A stretch of DNA of 64,000 nucleotides from Bifidobacterium cuniculi. GTDB lineage: Bacteria > Actinomycetota > Actinomycetes > Actinomycetales > Bifidobacteriaceae. The stretch covers positions 38,151-102,150 of the forward strand of contig NZ_JGYV01000007.1 in the NCBI RefSeq assembly GCF_000741575.1, given 5' to 3'. A program made the position numbers and the translations under genes. Numbering within the stretch: position 1 is the first letter of the stretch; each line of letters opens with the position of its first letter. The notes under the pieces were generated by a model that was not told the DNA's origin, did not search any database, and saw nothing but the letters and a program-made list of their open reading frames with translations. Positions 52,700-61,914 of the stretch are shown here, piece after piece.

Positions 52700-53692
52700 T
52701 TACGCTCTTGGCTCGGCGCCGGCGCGCGCCTTGGCCGGGGCAGCGTCGGCGGTCTGTGCGAGGGCCTGCGCGTCGACCTGGTGTGGGTCGGAGAACGCCT
52801 CGACCTCGGGGATCTCGCGCATGATGCGGTAGTCGAAGAAGCCGGCCGGCGCCTGTTCGCCGCGGATGGTGGCCATGACCTCCTTCATGCGCACGCGCAC
52901 GCGGCGCGCCAGCTCGTCGGCGAGTTCGGACGGCGGCTCGTCGCCCCATTCGTCCATGTGTGCGAGCAGGTCCGCGTAGTCGAGCTGCGTGTCGTAGCAC
53001 ATGACGACCTGCTTGCGCGGCCACGGCCAGAAGTGGTTGATGCTGGCGGCGCCCCAGGTGACGGCGCAGTACAGCGGAATCTGGCGGCCGGCGCGGCGGC
53101 TGGCCTCCAACGCGATGAAGCCGACGCCGTTCTTCATGCTCATGGGCCACTTCTGCGGGTCGCGGGTGACGGTGCCCTCCGGCCAGATGGTCAGGGGACG
53201 CCCCGTGCCGAGGATGCGGATGGACTCCTCCTCGATCTGGCGCGCCTTGCCCGAACGGCGCGGCACCGGCTGCATGCCGACGGCGCGGAACCACTTGCCG
53301 AGGACCGGCCAGGTGCCCATCTCCGCCTTGGCCATGAAGCGCGGGCGGCGACCCATGCGGAACATGGCGATCATGGGCACGAACACGTCGAACTGGGTGA
53401 CGTGCGTGCAGGCGGTGATGTAGGGGCCGGTGGGCGGCACGTTGTCCAATCCCCACGCGTGCAGCTTGCAGCTGGCGCGCAGCACGCGGGCGCAGGCGTT
53501 CATCAGGCGGTTGGTGAGCTTGGGGTTCTGCGCGTCGATCTCCGCCTCGTTCGGCTCGATGCGTCCGGTCGGATACGGGTAGGTGGGGTCCACGAGTCCG
53601 AACTCGCGGTTGAGTTTCGCCACCTGCTCCTTGGAGAGTGGCTTGACCGCGGAACGCGGGGAAGGCTTGCCTTTGGATACCATGCGTCCCAT
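52700..53692 (-). CDS. plsC: 1-acyl-sn-glycerol-3-phosphate acyltransferase
   Basis: Adds the second acyl chain to make phosphatidate. 330 aa. The acyltransferase HX4D reads HVTQFD, and PEGT occurs in TIWPEGTVTRDP; both catalytic and substrate motifs are intact. The N-terminal about 60 residues are basic and extend beyond the usual length. ATG 53692 is selected; an open extension upstream is not family-like. 55 bp separate it from the murA stop, and 88 bp from gpsA. Confidence 0.92.
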   Translation of the reverse strand: MGRMVSKGKPSPRSAVKPLSKEQVAKLNREFGLVDPTYPYPTGRIEPNEAEIDAQNPKLTNRLMNACARVLRASCKLHAWGLDNVPPTGPYITACTHVTQFDVFVPMIAMFRMGRRPRFMAKAEMGTWPVLGKWFRAVGMQPVPRRSGKARQIEEESIRILGTGRPLTIWPEGTVTRDPQKWPMSMKNGVGFIALEASRRAGRQIPLYCAVTWGAASINHFWPWPRKQVVMCYDTQLDYADLLAHMDEWGDEPPSELADELARRVRVRMKEVMATIRGEQAPAGFFDYRIMREIPEVEAFSDPHQVDAQALAQTADAAPAKARAGAEPRA

Positions 53693-53747
53693 TGTGCACC
53701 CACCCGTAAGAAGTTCGGTGGGACGCCCTCCCACACCTTGCCGCGCA

Positions 53748-55106
53748 CTAATCGATCTGCGCACCCAGGGCGTTGAGCTTGCCGCGGAAGTCGGCGTAGC
53801 CGCGGTCGATCAGCGAGATGCCGCGCACGTCGCTGGGGCCCTTGGCGGTCAGGGCAGCGATGAGGTGGCTGAAGCCACCGCGCAGATCCGGCACGTCGAT
53901 GTCGCGGCCCTCGAGCGGGGTGGGTCCGAAGATGACGGCGGAATGCTTGTAGTTGCGCTGCTGGAAACGGCAGGGCAGGGAGCCGAGGCATTCGCGGTAG
54001 AGCTGCACGGTGGCGCCCATGTCCACCAGGGGCTTGGTGAAGCCGAAACGGTTCTCGTAGACGGTCTCGTGCACGATGCTCAGGCCGTTGGCCTGGGTAA
54101 GGGCCACCACCAGCGGCTGCTGCCAGTCGGTCATGAAGCCGGGGTGCACGTCGGTCTCCAGCGCCACGGGCTTGAGGTCGCCGCCCGGGTGCCAGAAGCG
54201 GATGCCCTTGTCGGTGATGTCGAACTCGCCGCCGATCTTGCGGAACACGTTGAGGAAGGTCATCATCTCCGGCTGCGTGGCGCCCTTGACGAAGATGTCG
54301 CCGTGGGTGGCCAGCGCCGCCGAGGCCCAGCTGGCGGCCTCGATGCGGTCGGTCAGCGAGGTGTGCGTGTAGCCCTTGAGTTCCTTGACGCCTTCGATGC
54401 GGAAGGTGCGGTCGACGTCCACGGAGATGATGGCGCCCATCTTCTGCAGCACGGCCACGAGGTCCATGATCTCGGGCTCGGTGGCGGCGCCGGACAGCTC
54501 GGTCTTGCCTTCGGCGAGCACGGCCGCGAGCAACGTCTGCTCGGTGGCGCCCACGGACGGGTACGGCAGGTGGATCTTGGCGCCGTGCAACCCGTTGGGG
54601 GCGGTGATGTGGATGCCGTCCTTGTGCTCCTTGTCCACGTTCGCACCGAGCTTGCGCAGGGTGTCGAGGTGGAAGTCGATGGGGCGGCCGCCGATGTTGC
54701 AGCCGCCGAGCGCGGGGATGAAGGCCTCGCCGAGGCGGTGCAGCAGCGGGCCGGAGAAGAGGATCGGGATGCGCGAGGAGCCGGACAGCGTGTCCACGTC
54801 GGCCACGTCGGCCAGCTGCACGTTCGTCGCGTCGATGGTCACGACGCCGCGGTCGCCGTCGAAGTCGACGTCGACGCCGTGCAGCCGCAGCAGGTCGGAC
54901 ACGACGTGCACGTCGCGGATCTCGGGCACGTTCCTGAGTACGGAGGTGCCCGGTGCGAGCAGCGCGGCCACCATGGCCTTGCTCACGAAGTTCTTCGCAC
55001 CGCGGACCTTGATCGTTCCGTTGAGCGGTTTGCCGCCGACGATGTGGAGCACGTCTTCCTTGGTTTCGGCCACGTTTTGCCTCGTTTCGTTCACGATTGC
55101 GCGCAC
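53748..55106 (-). CDS. murA: UDP-N-acetylglucosamine 1-carboxyvinyltransferase
   Basis: First committed step of peptidoglycan precursor synthesis (enolpyruvate transfer). 452 aa. IKVRGAKNFVSKAMVAALLA carries the active-site Lys-Asn; the fosfomycin-target Cys lies in LGGCNIGGRPIDFHL. DLRGGFSHLIAAL and the closing LIDRGYADFRGKLNALGAQI are typical. The GTG at 55106 is annotated; a downstream GTG after CGAGG (about 11 codons on) could be the true start. Confidence 0.94.
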   Translation of the reverse strand: MRAIVNETRQNVAETKEDVLHIVGGKPLNGTIKVRGAKNFVSKAMVAALLAPGTSVLRNVPEIRDVHVVSDLLRLHGVDVDFDGDRGVVTIDATNVQLADVADVDTLSGSSRIPILFSGPLLHRLGEAFIPALGGCNIGGRPIDFHLDTLRKLGANVDKEHKDGIHITAPNGLHGAKIHLPYPSVGATEQTLLAAVLAEGKTELSGAATEPEIMDLVAVLQKMGAIISVDVDRTFRIEGVKELKGYTHTSLTDRIEAASWASAALATHGDIFVKGATQPEMMTFLNVFRKIGGEFDITDKGIRFWHPGGDLKPVALETDVHPGFMTDWQQPLVVALTQANGLSIVHETVYENRFGFTKPLVDMGATVQLYRECLGSLPCRFQQRNYKHSAVIFGPTPLEGRDIDVPDLRGGFSHLIAALTAKGPSDVRGISLIDRGYADFRGKLNALGAQID

Positions 55107-55434
55107 CGGCGCATTGAAAGGTACGTCTGGTTCTATCTACAGCGGCGCCGACGGTTTTATTTCCGACGCGTCGCACGCACATATGTTCGACTTACCAGTG
55201 TGCCACAGGGCATGCACGCCGGACGCGCGCGCCGGTCCAGTCCTGACAGCCGCCGGCATGCGGCTGCGGAGGGCGACCGTCCCGGCGGACGCTGGGCACG
55301 CCGGCGCAATCACCGAAGCGCGTAACCGCCGCCGCACCGGCGCGGCGGACGTACACTCTCAGGTGAATGCGGCAGCCCGCCGCCGCGGGCGGTCGCCATA
55401 CCTCATGTCTGCATGTATCTAAAGGAGCCTTGCC
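55107..55434. other. Divergent intergenic region, 328 bp
   Basis: Separates murA (-) and the NADH oxidase (+). It should contain both promoters. The right end carries AAAGGAG for the oxidase. No other feature is supported. Confidence 0.55.
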
Positions 55435-56772
55435 ATGACCACCGTCGCCATCGTCGGCTGCACCCATGCCGGTGTCTTCGCCGCCACTTCCATCCTGCGT
55501 GAACACCCCGATTGGCAGGTGCACGTCTTCGAGCGCAACGCCACGGTGTCCTTCCTGTCCTGCGGCATCGCGCTGTGGGTCGGCGACCACGTGAGCGACC
55601 CGAAGAAGATGTTCTACTCGAGCCCCGCCGAGCTGGAGCGCGCCGGCGCGACCATGCACATGCGCACGAACGTGACGAACGTCGACGTGGCGAAGAAGAC
55701 CGTGGAGTTCGAGGACCTGGAGTCCGGCGACACGTCCACGCTGCCCTTCGACAAGCTGGTCGTGACCACCGGCTCGCTGCCCGTGGTGCCGCCGATCCCG
55801 GGCATCGACTCCGGGCACGTGCAGTTGTGCAAGAACTGGGACAACGCCGTCGAGCTCAAGGAGCGCGCGGCCGACGCGAAGTCGGTCGTGGTGGTCGGCG
55901 CCGGCTACATCGGCGCCGAACTGGCCGAGCAGTTCAGCCTGATCGGCACGAAGGTCACGCTCGTCGACGCGCTCGACCGCGTGCTGGCGAACAACTTCGA
56001 CAAGCCGATCACCGACCAGGTGGAGCAGCGCTACCGTGACCACGGCGTCGAGCTGGCCCTCGGCGAGAAGGTCACGGCGTTCCGCGACAACGAGGACGGC
56101 ACGGTGACCGTGGTCACCGACGCCGGCGAGCACACGGCGGACTTCGCCGTGCTCGCCATCGGCTTCCGCCCGAACACCGACCTGGTGCGCGGACAGGTGA
56201 TGACGCTGCCCAACGGCGCCATCATCGTCGACGAGTTCATGCGCTCCTCCGAGCCGGACGTGTTCGCCGCCGGCGACGCCGCGACGGTGCTGTACAACCC
56301 GACCGGCAAGCCCGACTACATCCCGCTGGCCACGAACGCGGTGCGCCAGGGCCTGCTGGTCGGCCAGAACATCGAGGAGCCGACGCGCAAGTACATGGGC
56401 ACGCAGGCGGCGAGCGCCGTGCAGGTCTACGACCTGTCGCTGGCGGCGTCGGGCCTGACGCAGGGCGGCGCCGACCGCCGCGGCATGGACATCCGTTCCG
56501 TCGAGCTGACGGAGGACTACCGTCCCGCCTTCATGGAGTCGACCGCCCCGGTGACCTCGATCCTGACCTGGGACCCCGAGGACCGCACCGTCAAGGGCGC
56601 GCAGTTCTGCTCCACCGTGGACATCTCCGGCGCCGCGAACGTGGTGTCCCTGGCGATCCAGTCGAAGTACACGGTGGACATGCTGGCCAACGTGGACTTC
56701 CTGTTCCAGCCGAACTTCGACCAGCCGGTGTACTACGTGGGCGCCGTGGCGATGAAGGCCGCGCAGGCCTGA
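55435..56772 (+). CDS. NADH oxidase / CoA-disulfide reductase-family flavoprotein
   Basis: 445 aa FAD-dependent enzyme with redox-active single Cys in SFLSCGIALWVGD (position equal to Cys42 of water-forming NADH oxidases). FAD motif IVGCTHAGVFAA, NAD motif VVVVGAGYIGAELAEQF, and the AGDAATV block. Likely protects against oxygen by four-electron NADH oxidation, but the coenzyme A disulfide role is possible. AAAGGAG precedes the ATG. Its last 12 bases (Ala-Gln-Ala-stop) are part of the inverted repeat at 56761. Confidence 0.88.
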   Translation: MTTVAIVGCTHAGVFAATSILREHPDWQVHVFERNATVSFLSCGIALWVGDHVSDPKKMFYSSPAELERAGATMHMRTNVTNVDVAKKTVEFEDLESGDTSTLPFDKLVVTTGSLPVVPPIPGIDSGHVQLCKNWDNAVELKERAADAKSVVVVGAGYIGAELAEQFSLIGTKVTLVDALDRVLANNFDKPITDQVEQRYRDHGVELALGEKVTAFRDNEDGTVTVVTDAGEHTADFAVLAIGFRPNTDLVRGQVMTLPNGAIIVDEFMRSSEPDVFAAGDAATVLYNPTGKPDYIPLATNAVRQGLLVGQNIEEPTRKYMGTQAASAVQVYDLSLAASGLTQGGADRRGMDIRSVELTEDYRPAFMESTAPVTSILTWDPEDRTVKGAQFCSTVDISGAANVVSLAIQSKYTVDMLANVDFLFQPNFDQPVYYVGAVAMKAAQA

Positions 56773-56811
56773 GATTTTGTTCAAAAAATGAACAATTTCT
56801 CAGGCCTGCGC
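56761..56811. terminator. Inverted repeat overlapping the end of the NADH oxidase gene
   Basis: Arms 56761-56783 and 56789-56811 are 23 nt, 21 of 23 paired, around AAAAA. The left arm includes the final codons and stop of the oxidase; the right arm ends 1 bp before the convergent Lrp stop. Confidence 0.85.
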
Positions 56812-56812
56812 C

Positions 56813-57091
56813 TCAGTCGCCGCCCAGGTCGAAGGCGGCGGCGTCGTCTTCCTTCGAATACGTACGGAAGGCCATGAGTGTCTGGGTGGAGGCGATGCCG
56901 GGCACCTTGGCGATACCGTCGGGAATCACCGAGGCCAGGTCGTCGAAGGTGTCGGTGGAGACGACGGCCACGAGGTCCACGTCGCCGGCCACCGAATAGA
57001 CGTCCTTCACGCCGGGCAGTTCCACGATCTGCCGGGCGGCTTCGCCGATCATGTCGCTCTCGGCGGTGATCAGCACGATTGCATCAGCCAT
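56813..57091 (-). CDS. Lrp/AsnC ligand-binding (RAM) domain protein
   Basis: 92 aa. It is only the RAM domain (AIVLITAESDMIGEAARQIVELPGVKDVYSVAGDVDLVAVV), with no DNA-binding HTH. AAGGAGG precedes the ATG at 57091, which decides the start. Such solo RAM proteins sense amino acids or modulate full-length Lrp partners. It lies just downstream of leuD on the same strand, suggesting a link to branched-chain amino acids. Confidence 0.85.
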   Translation of the reverse strand: MADAIVLITAESDMIGEAARQIVELPGVKDVYSVAGDVDLVAVVSTDTFDDLASVIPDGIAKVPGIASTQTLMAFRTYSKEDDAAAFDLGGD

Positions 57092-57155
57092 GCTTGCCTC
57101 CTTGCTCCGGGTGTCGGGCGCGCATCCGCGGACCCGTTTCATGCCACAGTCTACG

Positions 57156-57842
57156 TCAGGACTCGCGGTCGGCGATCGGGCCGTCCCACTCGGCGGCCTC
57201 GGGTTCGCGGGCGGATTCGATCGCGGCCTCCTGCTCGGTGAGGATGGGAATCGTCTTCGGCTTGAAGGGGAAGCGTTCCGCGCGCATGCGCTCGTAGGCG
57301 GCGATGTCGTCCTCGTACTGCAGGGTCAGGTCGATGTCGTCGTAGCCGTTCATCAGGCGCCAACGCACGTAGTCGTTCACCTCGAAGGGCAGCGTCACGT
57401 CGCCGCAGGTCACGGTGCGCGCCTCCAGGTCGACGGTCATCTGCGTGCCCGGCTCCTCCTCGAGGATCTTCCACAGCAGCTCCACGGACTCCTGCGGCAT
57501 GATGGCCGCCAGCACGCCGTTCTTGGCAGTGTTGCCGTAGAAGATGTCCGCGAAGCGCGAGGCGATGACCACGCGGAAGCCGTAGTCGTGCAGCGCCCAG
57601 ACGGCATGCTCGCGCGAGGAGCCGATGCCGAAGTCGGGGCCGGCCACGAGGATCCTGCCGTCCGCATACTCGGGGCGGTTGAGCACGAAGTCGGGGTCGC
57701 GGCGCCAGGCGTAGAAGAGGGCGTCGTCGAAGCCGGTGCGTGTGACGCGCTTGAGGAACACGGCGGGGATGATCTGGTCGGTGTCCACGTTGGAGCGGCG
57801 CAGCGGGACGCCGGTACCGGTGAGGGTGGTGAGTTTTTCCAT
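57156..57842 (-). CDS. leuD: 3-isopropylmalate dehydratase small subunit
   Basis: 228 aa. Swivelling domain partner of Leu[15 protein letters not shown] and [17 protein letters not shown] are the family signatures. It starts 44 bp after leuC and is cotranscribed. Isopropylmalate isomerisation in leucine synthesis. Confidence 0.96.
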   Translation of the reverse strand: MEKLTTLTGTGVPLRRSNVDTDQIIPAVFLKRVTRTGFDDALFYAWRRDPDFVLNRPEYADGRILVAGPDFGIGSSREHAVWALHDYGFRVVIASRFADIFYGNTAKNGVLAAIMPQESVELLWKILEEEPGTQMTVDLEARTVTCGDVTLPFEVNDYVRWRLMNGYDDIDLTLQYEDDIAAYERMRAERFPFKPKTIPILTEQEAAIESAREPEAAEWDGPIADRES

Positions 57843-57886
57843 GGGTGGGGTCTTTCCTACGCAGGTGGATGGAATCGGTGCGAGGC

Positions 57887-59293
57887 CTATGCCAGGTCCG
57901 CCGGGGTGCTGATCGTGCCGCGGATCGCGGTGGCGGCGGCCACGGCGGGCGAGGCCAGATGGGTGCGCGATCCCTTGCCCTGGCGGCCCTCGAAGTTGCG
58001 GTTCGAGGTGGAGATCGAGCGTTCGTGGGCGACGAGCTTGTCGGGGTTCATGCCCAGGCACATCGAGCAGCCGGCGTTGCGCCATTCGGCGCCGAAGTCC
58101 TTGAACACCTGGTCGAGGCCCTCCTCCTCCGCCTGCAGGCGGATGCGCGAGCTGGCGGGCACCACGAGCACGCGGTGGATCGAGTCGGCCTTCCTGCGGC
58201 CGCGCATGATCTCGGCGGCCACGCGCAGGTCCTCGATGCGCCCGTTGGTGCACGAGCCGATGAACACGGTGTCCACGGGGATGTCACGGATCGGCGTGCC
58301 GGGCTCGAGGTCCATGTAGTCCAGCGCACGCTCGGCTGCGGCGCGCTCGGTCGCATCGTTGAAGTCCTCCGGCGCGGGCACGACGCCGGAGATCTCGATG
58401 CCCTGGCCGGGGTTGGTGCCCCAGGTCACGAAGGGTTCGAGATCCTCGGCGCGCAAGGTCACCTCGGCGTCGAATACGGCGTCGTCATCCGTCCTCAGCG
58501 TCTTCCAGTACTCCACGGCCTGGTCCCACAATTCGCCGGTCGGCGCGTGCGGGCGGCCCTCCAGGTACTCGAAGGTGGTCTCGTCGGGCGCGATCATGCC
58601 GGCTCGGGCACCTGCCTCGATGGACATGTTACAGATCGTCATGCGCGCGTCCATGCTCAGCTTGCGGATCGCCTCGCCGCGGTACTCGAGCACGTAGCCT
58701 TGGCCGCCGCCGGTGCCGATCTTTGCGATGATCGCCAGGATGATGTCCTTGGCGCTCACGTCCGCGGGCAGTTCGCCCTCGATGTTGATGGCCATGGTCT
58801 TGAAGGGCTTGAGGCTCAGCGTCTGGGTGGCCATCACGTGCTCCACCTCGGAGGTGCCGATGCCGAAGGCCAGCGCGCCGAAGGCGCCGTGCGTGGAGGT
58901 GTGCGAGTCGCCGCACACGATGGTCATGCCCGGCTGGGTCAGGCCCAGCATGGGCGCGAAGGCGTGCACGATGCCCTGGTCGGCGTCGCCGAGCGGGTGC
59001 AGCCGCACGCCGAACTCGGCGCAGTTGCGTTCGAGCGTGGTCAGCTGGGTGGCGCTCGTCTCGTCCGGGTTCGGCCGGTCGATGTCCACGGTGGGCGTGT
59101 TGTGGTCCTCGGTGGCGATGAGCTGGTCGAGGTGGCGCGGCGTGCGCCCCGCCAAGCGAAGCCCCTCAAAAGCCTGCGGGCTGGTCACCTCGTGCATGAG
59201 CATGAGGTCGATGTACAGCAGGTCGGGCGCACCGTCCTCGCCCTTGCGCACCAGGTGATCGGCCCAGACCTTCTCGGCCAACGTCATTCCCAT
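57887..59293 (-). CDS. leuC: 3-isopropylmalate dehydratase large subunit
   Basis: 468 aa aconitase-like [4Fe-4S] enzyme. Cluster Cys in [13 protein letters not shown] and [25 protein letters not shown] and [10 protein letters not shown] are conserved. GAGGAGG stands 7 nt before the ATG at 59293, favouring it over upstream frames. Divergent from the IclR gene; probably its repression target. Confidence 0.97.
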   Translation of the reverse strand: MGMTLAEKVWADHLVRKGEDGAPDLLYIDLMLMHEVTSPQAFEGLRLAGRTPRHLDQLIATEDHNTPTVDIDRPNPDETSATQLTTLERNCAEFGVRLHPLGDADQGIVHAFAPMLGLTQPGMTIVCGDSHTSTHGAFGALAFGIGTSEVEHVMATQTLSLKPFKTMAINIEGELPADVSAKDIILAIIAKIGTGGGQGYVLEYRGEAIRKLSMDARMTICNMSIEAGARAGMIAPDETTFEYLEGRPHAPTGELWDQAVEYWKTLRTDDDAVFDAEVTLRAEDLEPFVTWGTNPGQGIEISGVVPAPEDFNDATERAAAERALDYMDLEPGTPIRDIPVDTVFIGSCTNGRIEDLRVAAEIMRGRRKADSIHRVLVVPASSRIRLQAEEEGLDQVFKDFGAEWRNAGCSMCLGMNPDKLVAHERSISTSNRNFEGRQGKGSRTHLASPAVAAATAIRGTISTPADLA

Positions 59294-59397
59294 GGGGAAG
59301 CCTCCTCGCAAAGTGTCCATTGGAGTCCGTTCGGGCGGGAAAACGCAATGCTTGTGCACACTTTCGTGTTTTGCGCAACCCCCGCCTCGGTTCATGT

Positions 59398-59426
59398 CCC
59401 ATACAGCCTAGGGGTTCAGCAATCAA
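59398..59426 (-). promoter_or_regulatory. Candidate promoter of leuCD
   Basis: On the minus strand TTGATT (59426-59421), 17-bp spacer, TATGGG (59403-59398). The start point would lie about 100 bp before leuC. Confidence 0.55.
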
Positions 59427-59445
59427 GACACCAAGAGGCGGCCGG

Positions 59446-59456
59446 TATGTGAGATG
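59446..59456. promoter_or_regulatory. Candidate IclR operator 1
   Basis: TATGTGAGATG, just upstream of the leu promoter -35. A close variant (TATGAGATGG) lies at 59581-59590 in the iclR promoter spacer. The repeated motif near two divergent promoters is what an autoregulated IclR would need. Confidence 0.35.
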
Positions 59457-59567
59457 TGGAGCTTTCATGGAGGTTCTCCAAGCCACTTGCGGCCAATGAT
59501 GCCGCCGATGCAAAGGTTTTCCAACGTGTTCCGCTCCTCCGCGCCGCGACATGCGAACATGGCGATT

Positions 59568-59596
59568 TTGCGTTTCAGAATATGAGATGGCATAAT
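59568..59596 (+). promoter_or_regulatory. Promoter of the IclR gene (leaderless)
   Basis: TTGCGT (59568-59573), 17-bp spacer, TGGCATAAT with -10 CATAAT (59591-59596), extended by TG. The ATG at 59604 is 7 nt downstream of the -10, so transcription begins at or next to the start codon. The spacer holds the operator-like TATGAGATGG. Confidence 0.75.
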
Positions 59597-59603
59597 GTTG
59601 GAC

Positions 59604-60431
59604 ATGACTTCAAATACGCTATCCGCTGAATTGAAGCGTCCACAGGACGCTTCCGTGTCTGACAAGCCGCGCACCCCCACGCCCGCCCAGACCCCTGCCG
59701 ACGACAACGAAATCCACTCCGGCGTCGGCGTGCTTGACAAGACCGTCAAGATTCTCGACGCCCTCGAGTCCGGTCCCGCCACGCTCGGCCAGCTGGTGGC
59801 CGCCACCAAGCTGGCACGCCCCACCGCGCACCGCCTGGCGATCGCCCTGGAACGCCATCGCTTCGTCCTGCGCGACCAGCACGGCCGCTTCGTGCTCGGC
59901 TCCCGTTTCGCCGAGCTGGCCGCCGCCGCCGGCGAGGACCGTCTGCTCGCCGCCGCGGGCCCGATCCTGCAGACCCTGCTCGATCGCACCGGCGAATCCG
60001 CGCAGATCTACCGCCGCCAGGGCGAACAGCGCGTCTGCATCGCCGCCGTCGAACGTGCCAGCGGCCTGCGCGACTCCATCCCGGTGGGCGCCATGCTGAG
60101 CATGGAAGCCGGCTCCGCCGCCCAGATCCTGCTGGCGTGGGAAGACGCCGATCGCCTGCACCAGGGCCTGCGCCACGCCCGCTTCTCCGCGGCCAAGCTC
60201 GCCGCAGTGCGCAAGCGCGGCTGGGCCGAGTCGGTCAACGAGCGCGACGAGGGCGTGTGCTCCATCTCCGCACCGATCCGCAACGCTTCCGGCCAGGTCA
60301 TCGCGGCAATCTCCATCTCCGGCCCCTCCGGCCGCATGGGCGCCAACCCCGGCCACCGCTACGCCCCGCTCGTCATGGGCGCCGGCAAGTACCTGACCGA
60401 TGCACTGATCAAGGCGAGCGTCAGCCGCTGA
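59604..60431 (+). CDS. IclR-family regulator (leucine-cluster, NdgR/LtbR-like)
   Basis: 275 aa. A Pro-rich N-terminal tail precedes a winged helix (about 45-105; LGQLVAATKLARPTAHRLAIALERHRFV) and the IclR effector domain. In actinobacteria the gene divergent from leuCD encodes the IclR regulator of branched-chain amino acid genes (LtbR/NdgR), so this position gives the likely role. Start at 59604 is supported by the promoter geometry; ATG 59595 lies in the same frame but inside the -10. Confidence 0.85.
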   Translation: MTSNTLSAELKRPQDASVSDKPRTPTPAQTPADDNEIHSGVGVLDKTVKILDALESGPATLGQLVAATKLARPTAHRLAIALERHRFVLRDQHGRFVLGSRFAELAAAAGEDRLLAAAGPILQTLLDRTGESAQIYRRQGEQRVCIAAVERASGLRDSIPVGAMLSMEAGSAAQILLAWEDADRLHQGLRHARFSAAKLAAVRKRGWAESVNERDEGVCSISAPIRNASGQVIAAISISGPSGRMGANPGHRYAPLVMGAGKYLTDALIKASVSR

Positions 60432-60466
60432 TCCCACAAGACTTACCATGAGTGGTTTGGTTACGA

Positions 60467-60497
60467 CCGCCGCAGTCCGAAGGACTGCGGCGGTTTT
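60467..60497 (+). terminator. Hairpin terminator after the IclR gene
   Basis: Exact 12-bp stem (60467-60478 with 60482-60493), 3-nt loop GAA, then TTTT. Confidence 0.92.
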
Positions 60498-60537
60498 TCG
60501 TCAAACGCAACCCACGTCATGCATTACGCTTGGAAGC

Positions 60538-61824
60538 ATGAGCGAACGAGGGCATGATGCAACACACACGGCGGCAGCGCAGCCGTTGTCCATATCGCAG
60601 CGGCTGGGGCGCCTGCAATTCCACAAGTCGGGCAAGTTCCGCGTCCTGCAGGTCACGGACGTGCAGGACGGCCCGCACGTCGCCGCGGACACCGTCCGGC
60701 TGGTCGATGCCGCCTTGCGCGCCGCCCGCCCCGACGTCGTCGTTTTCCCCGGCAACCTCATTGCCGGCTACGACACCGCCTACCAGGCGACCTATCGCAA
60801 GCGCCACTGGAAGGCCGCCGACCGTCCCGCCGCCGACCTCGCACGCACGCGCGCACTCGTCCACGATTTCCTCGACCAGCTGACGAAGCCGCTGGCCGAC
60901 GCCGGCGTCCCCTGGGCGGCGACCTTCGGCAACCACGACTTCCAGTGCGGCCTGTCCAACGCCGAGCTCAACGAACTGTGCTGCGAGTTCCGCCACTGCC
61001 TCAACCCGCGCACCTTCCCCGGCGAGCTCGACGGCGACGCCTGCAAGGAAATCGCCGCGGCCGCGCTGCCCGACCAGCTCGAATACGTCTGCGAGCCAGG
61101 CACGTTCGCGCTGCCGGTCGCCGACGAGGAGGGCGTCGACACCGTCCTCGGACTCGTGCTCGTCGACTCCGGCGACTACGCGCCGACCGGCGGCTACGGC
61201 TCGCCGTCGGCGCGCGCACTCGACTTCCTGCGCCAGCTGCCCGCGCGGCTCGGGACGGGCACGCGCTCCATCGTCTTCCAGCACACGCCGCTGCCGCAGT
61301 ACTACCGGCTGCTCAAGCCGGCGAGCGCGAACACCGCCGGCGCGGTGGAGGGATACCGCATGTTCGCCGGGCAGACGTACGTGCTCGATGGGACGAAGAC
61401 GACCGCGGACAGTGTCCTCGGCGAGGGCATCAGCAGCCCCGACATCGACAGCGGCGAGTTCGCCGCCCTGACCGACGGCGGCTATTTCGCGATTTCGACA
61501 GGGCATGACCATCGCAACGGCTTCGACGGCACTGCCGACGGACTGCGCATGATCGCCTCCCCCACCAGCGGCTTCGGCTCCTACGGGCCGGCGCCCCAGC
61601 GGCGTGCGGCCCGCCTGTTCGAGTTCGACATCCGCCATCCGTATGCGCCGCGCACGCAGCTGCTCGAGTTCGGCGCGCTGGTCGGCAAGCCGAGTTCCGG
61701 CAAGGCGTACGCCTACGGCATGGCCGGCGCCTCCAAGCCGAAGTCCGAGGGCGTGGACCTGCTGCACCGGCCGACAGCGGTCAGCAGGTTCCTGCACAAG
61801 GTGGGGATGTGGTTCGGGAGGTAG
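60538..61824 (+). CDS. Metallophosphoesterase (calcineurin-like), possibly atypical
   Basis: 428 aa. Calcineurin-like metal motifs: LQVTDVQDGP, FPGNLIAGYD, TFGNHDFQ, and STGHDHRNGF. The second block normally has the bridging Asp (GD); here it is GN, which may weaken metal binding. The TDVQ/DCR2-like layout suggests a phosphoprotein or nucleotide phosphatase. TACGCT ends 7 nt before the ATG at 60538, a leaderless pattern. The frame upstream to 60448 overlaps the terminator, so it is discarded. Confidence 0.82.
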   Translation: MSERGHDATHTAAAQPLSISQRLGRLQFHKSGKFRVLQVTDVQDGPHVAADTVRLVDAALRAARPDVVVFPGNLIAGYDTAYQATYRKRHWKAADRPAADLARTRALVHDFLDQLTKPLADAGVPWAATFGNHDFQCGLSNAELNELCCEFRHCLNPRTFPGELDGDACKEIAAAALPDQLEYVCEPGTFALPVADEEGVDTVLGLVLVDSGDYAPTGGYGSPSARALDFLRQLPARLGTGTRSIVFQHTPLPQYYRLLKPASANTAGAVEGYRMFAGQTYVLDGTKTTADSVLGEGISSPDIDSGEFAALTDGGYFAISTGHDHRNGFDGTADGLRMIASPTSGFGSYGPAPQRRAARLFEFDIRHPYAPRTQLLEFGALVGKPSSGKAYAYGMAGASKPKSEGVDLLHRPTAVSRFLHKVGMWFGR

Positions 61825-61862
61825 CGGCAGGGGCGATTGAGAAGAGCAAGCGGATTCAATAA

Positions 61863-61899
61863 GGGCTTCTAGAAATATCACGAAAGATTTCTCAGGGCC
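61863..61899. terminator. Weak inverted repeat between convergent genes
   Basis: AGAAAT (61871-61876) faces ATTTCT (61887-61892) with partial outer pairing. Contains the 11-mer CTTCTAGAAAT also found at 27495. Weak terminator candidate between the phosphoesterase (+) and lipoprotein (-). Confidence 0.35.
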
Positions 61900-61914
61900 A
61901 TATGCATGCGGGGG

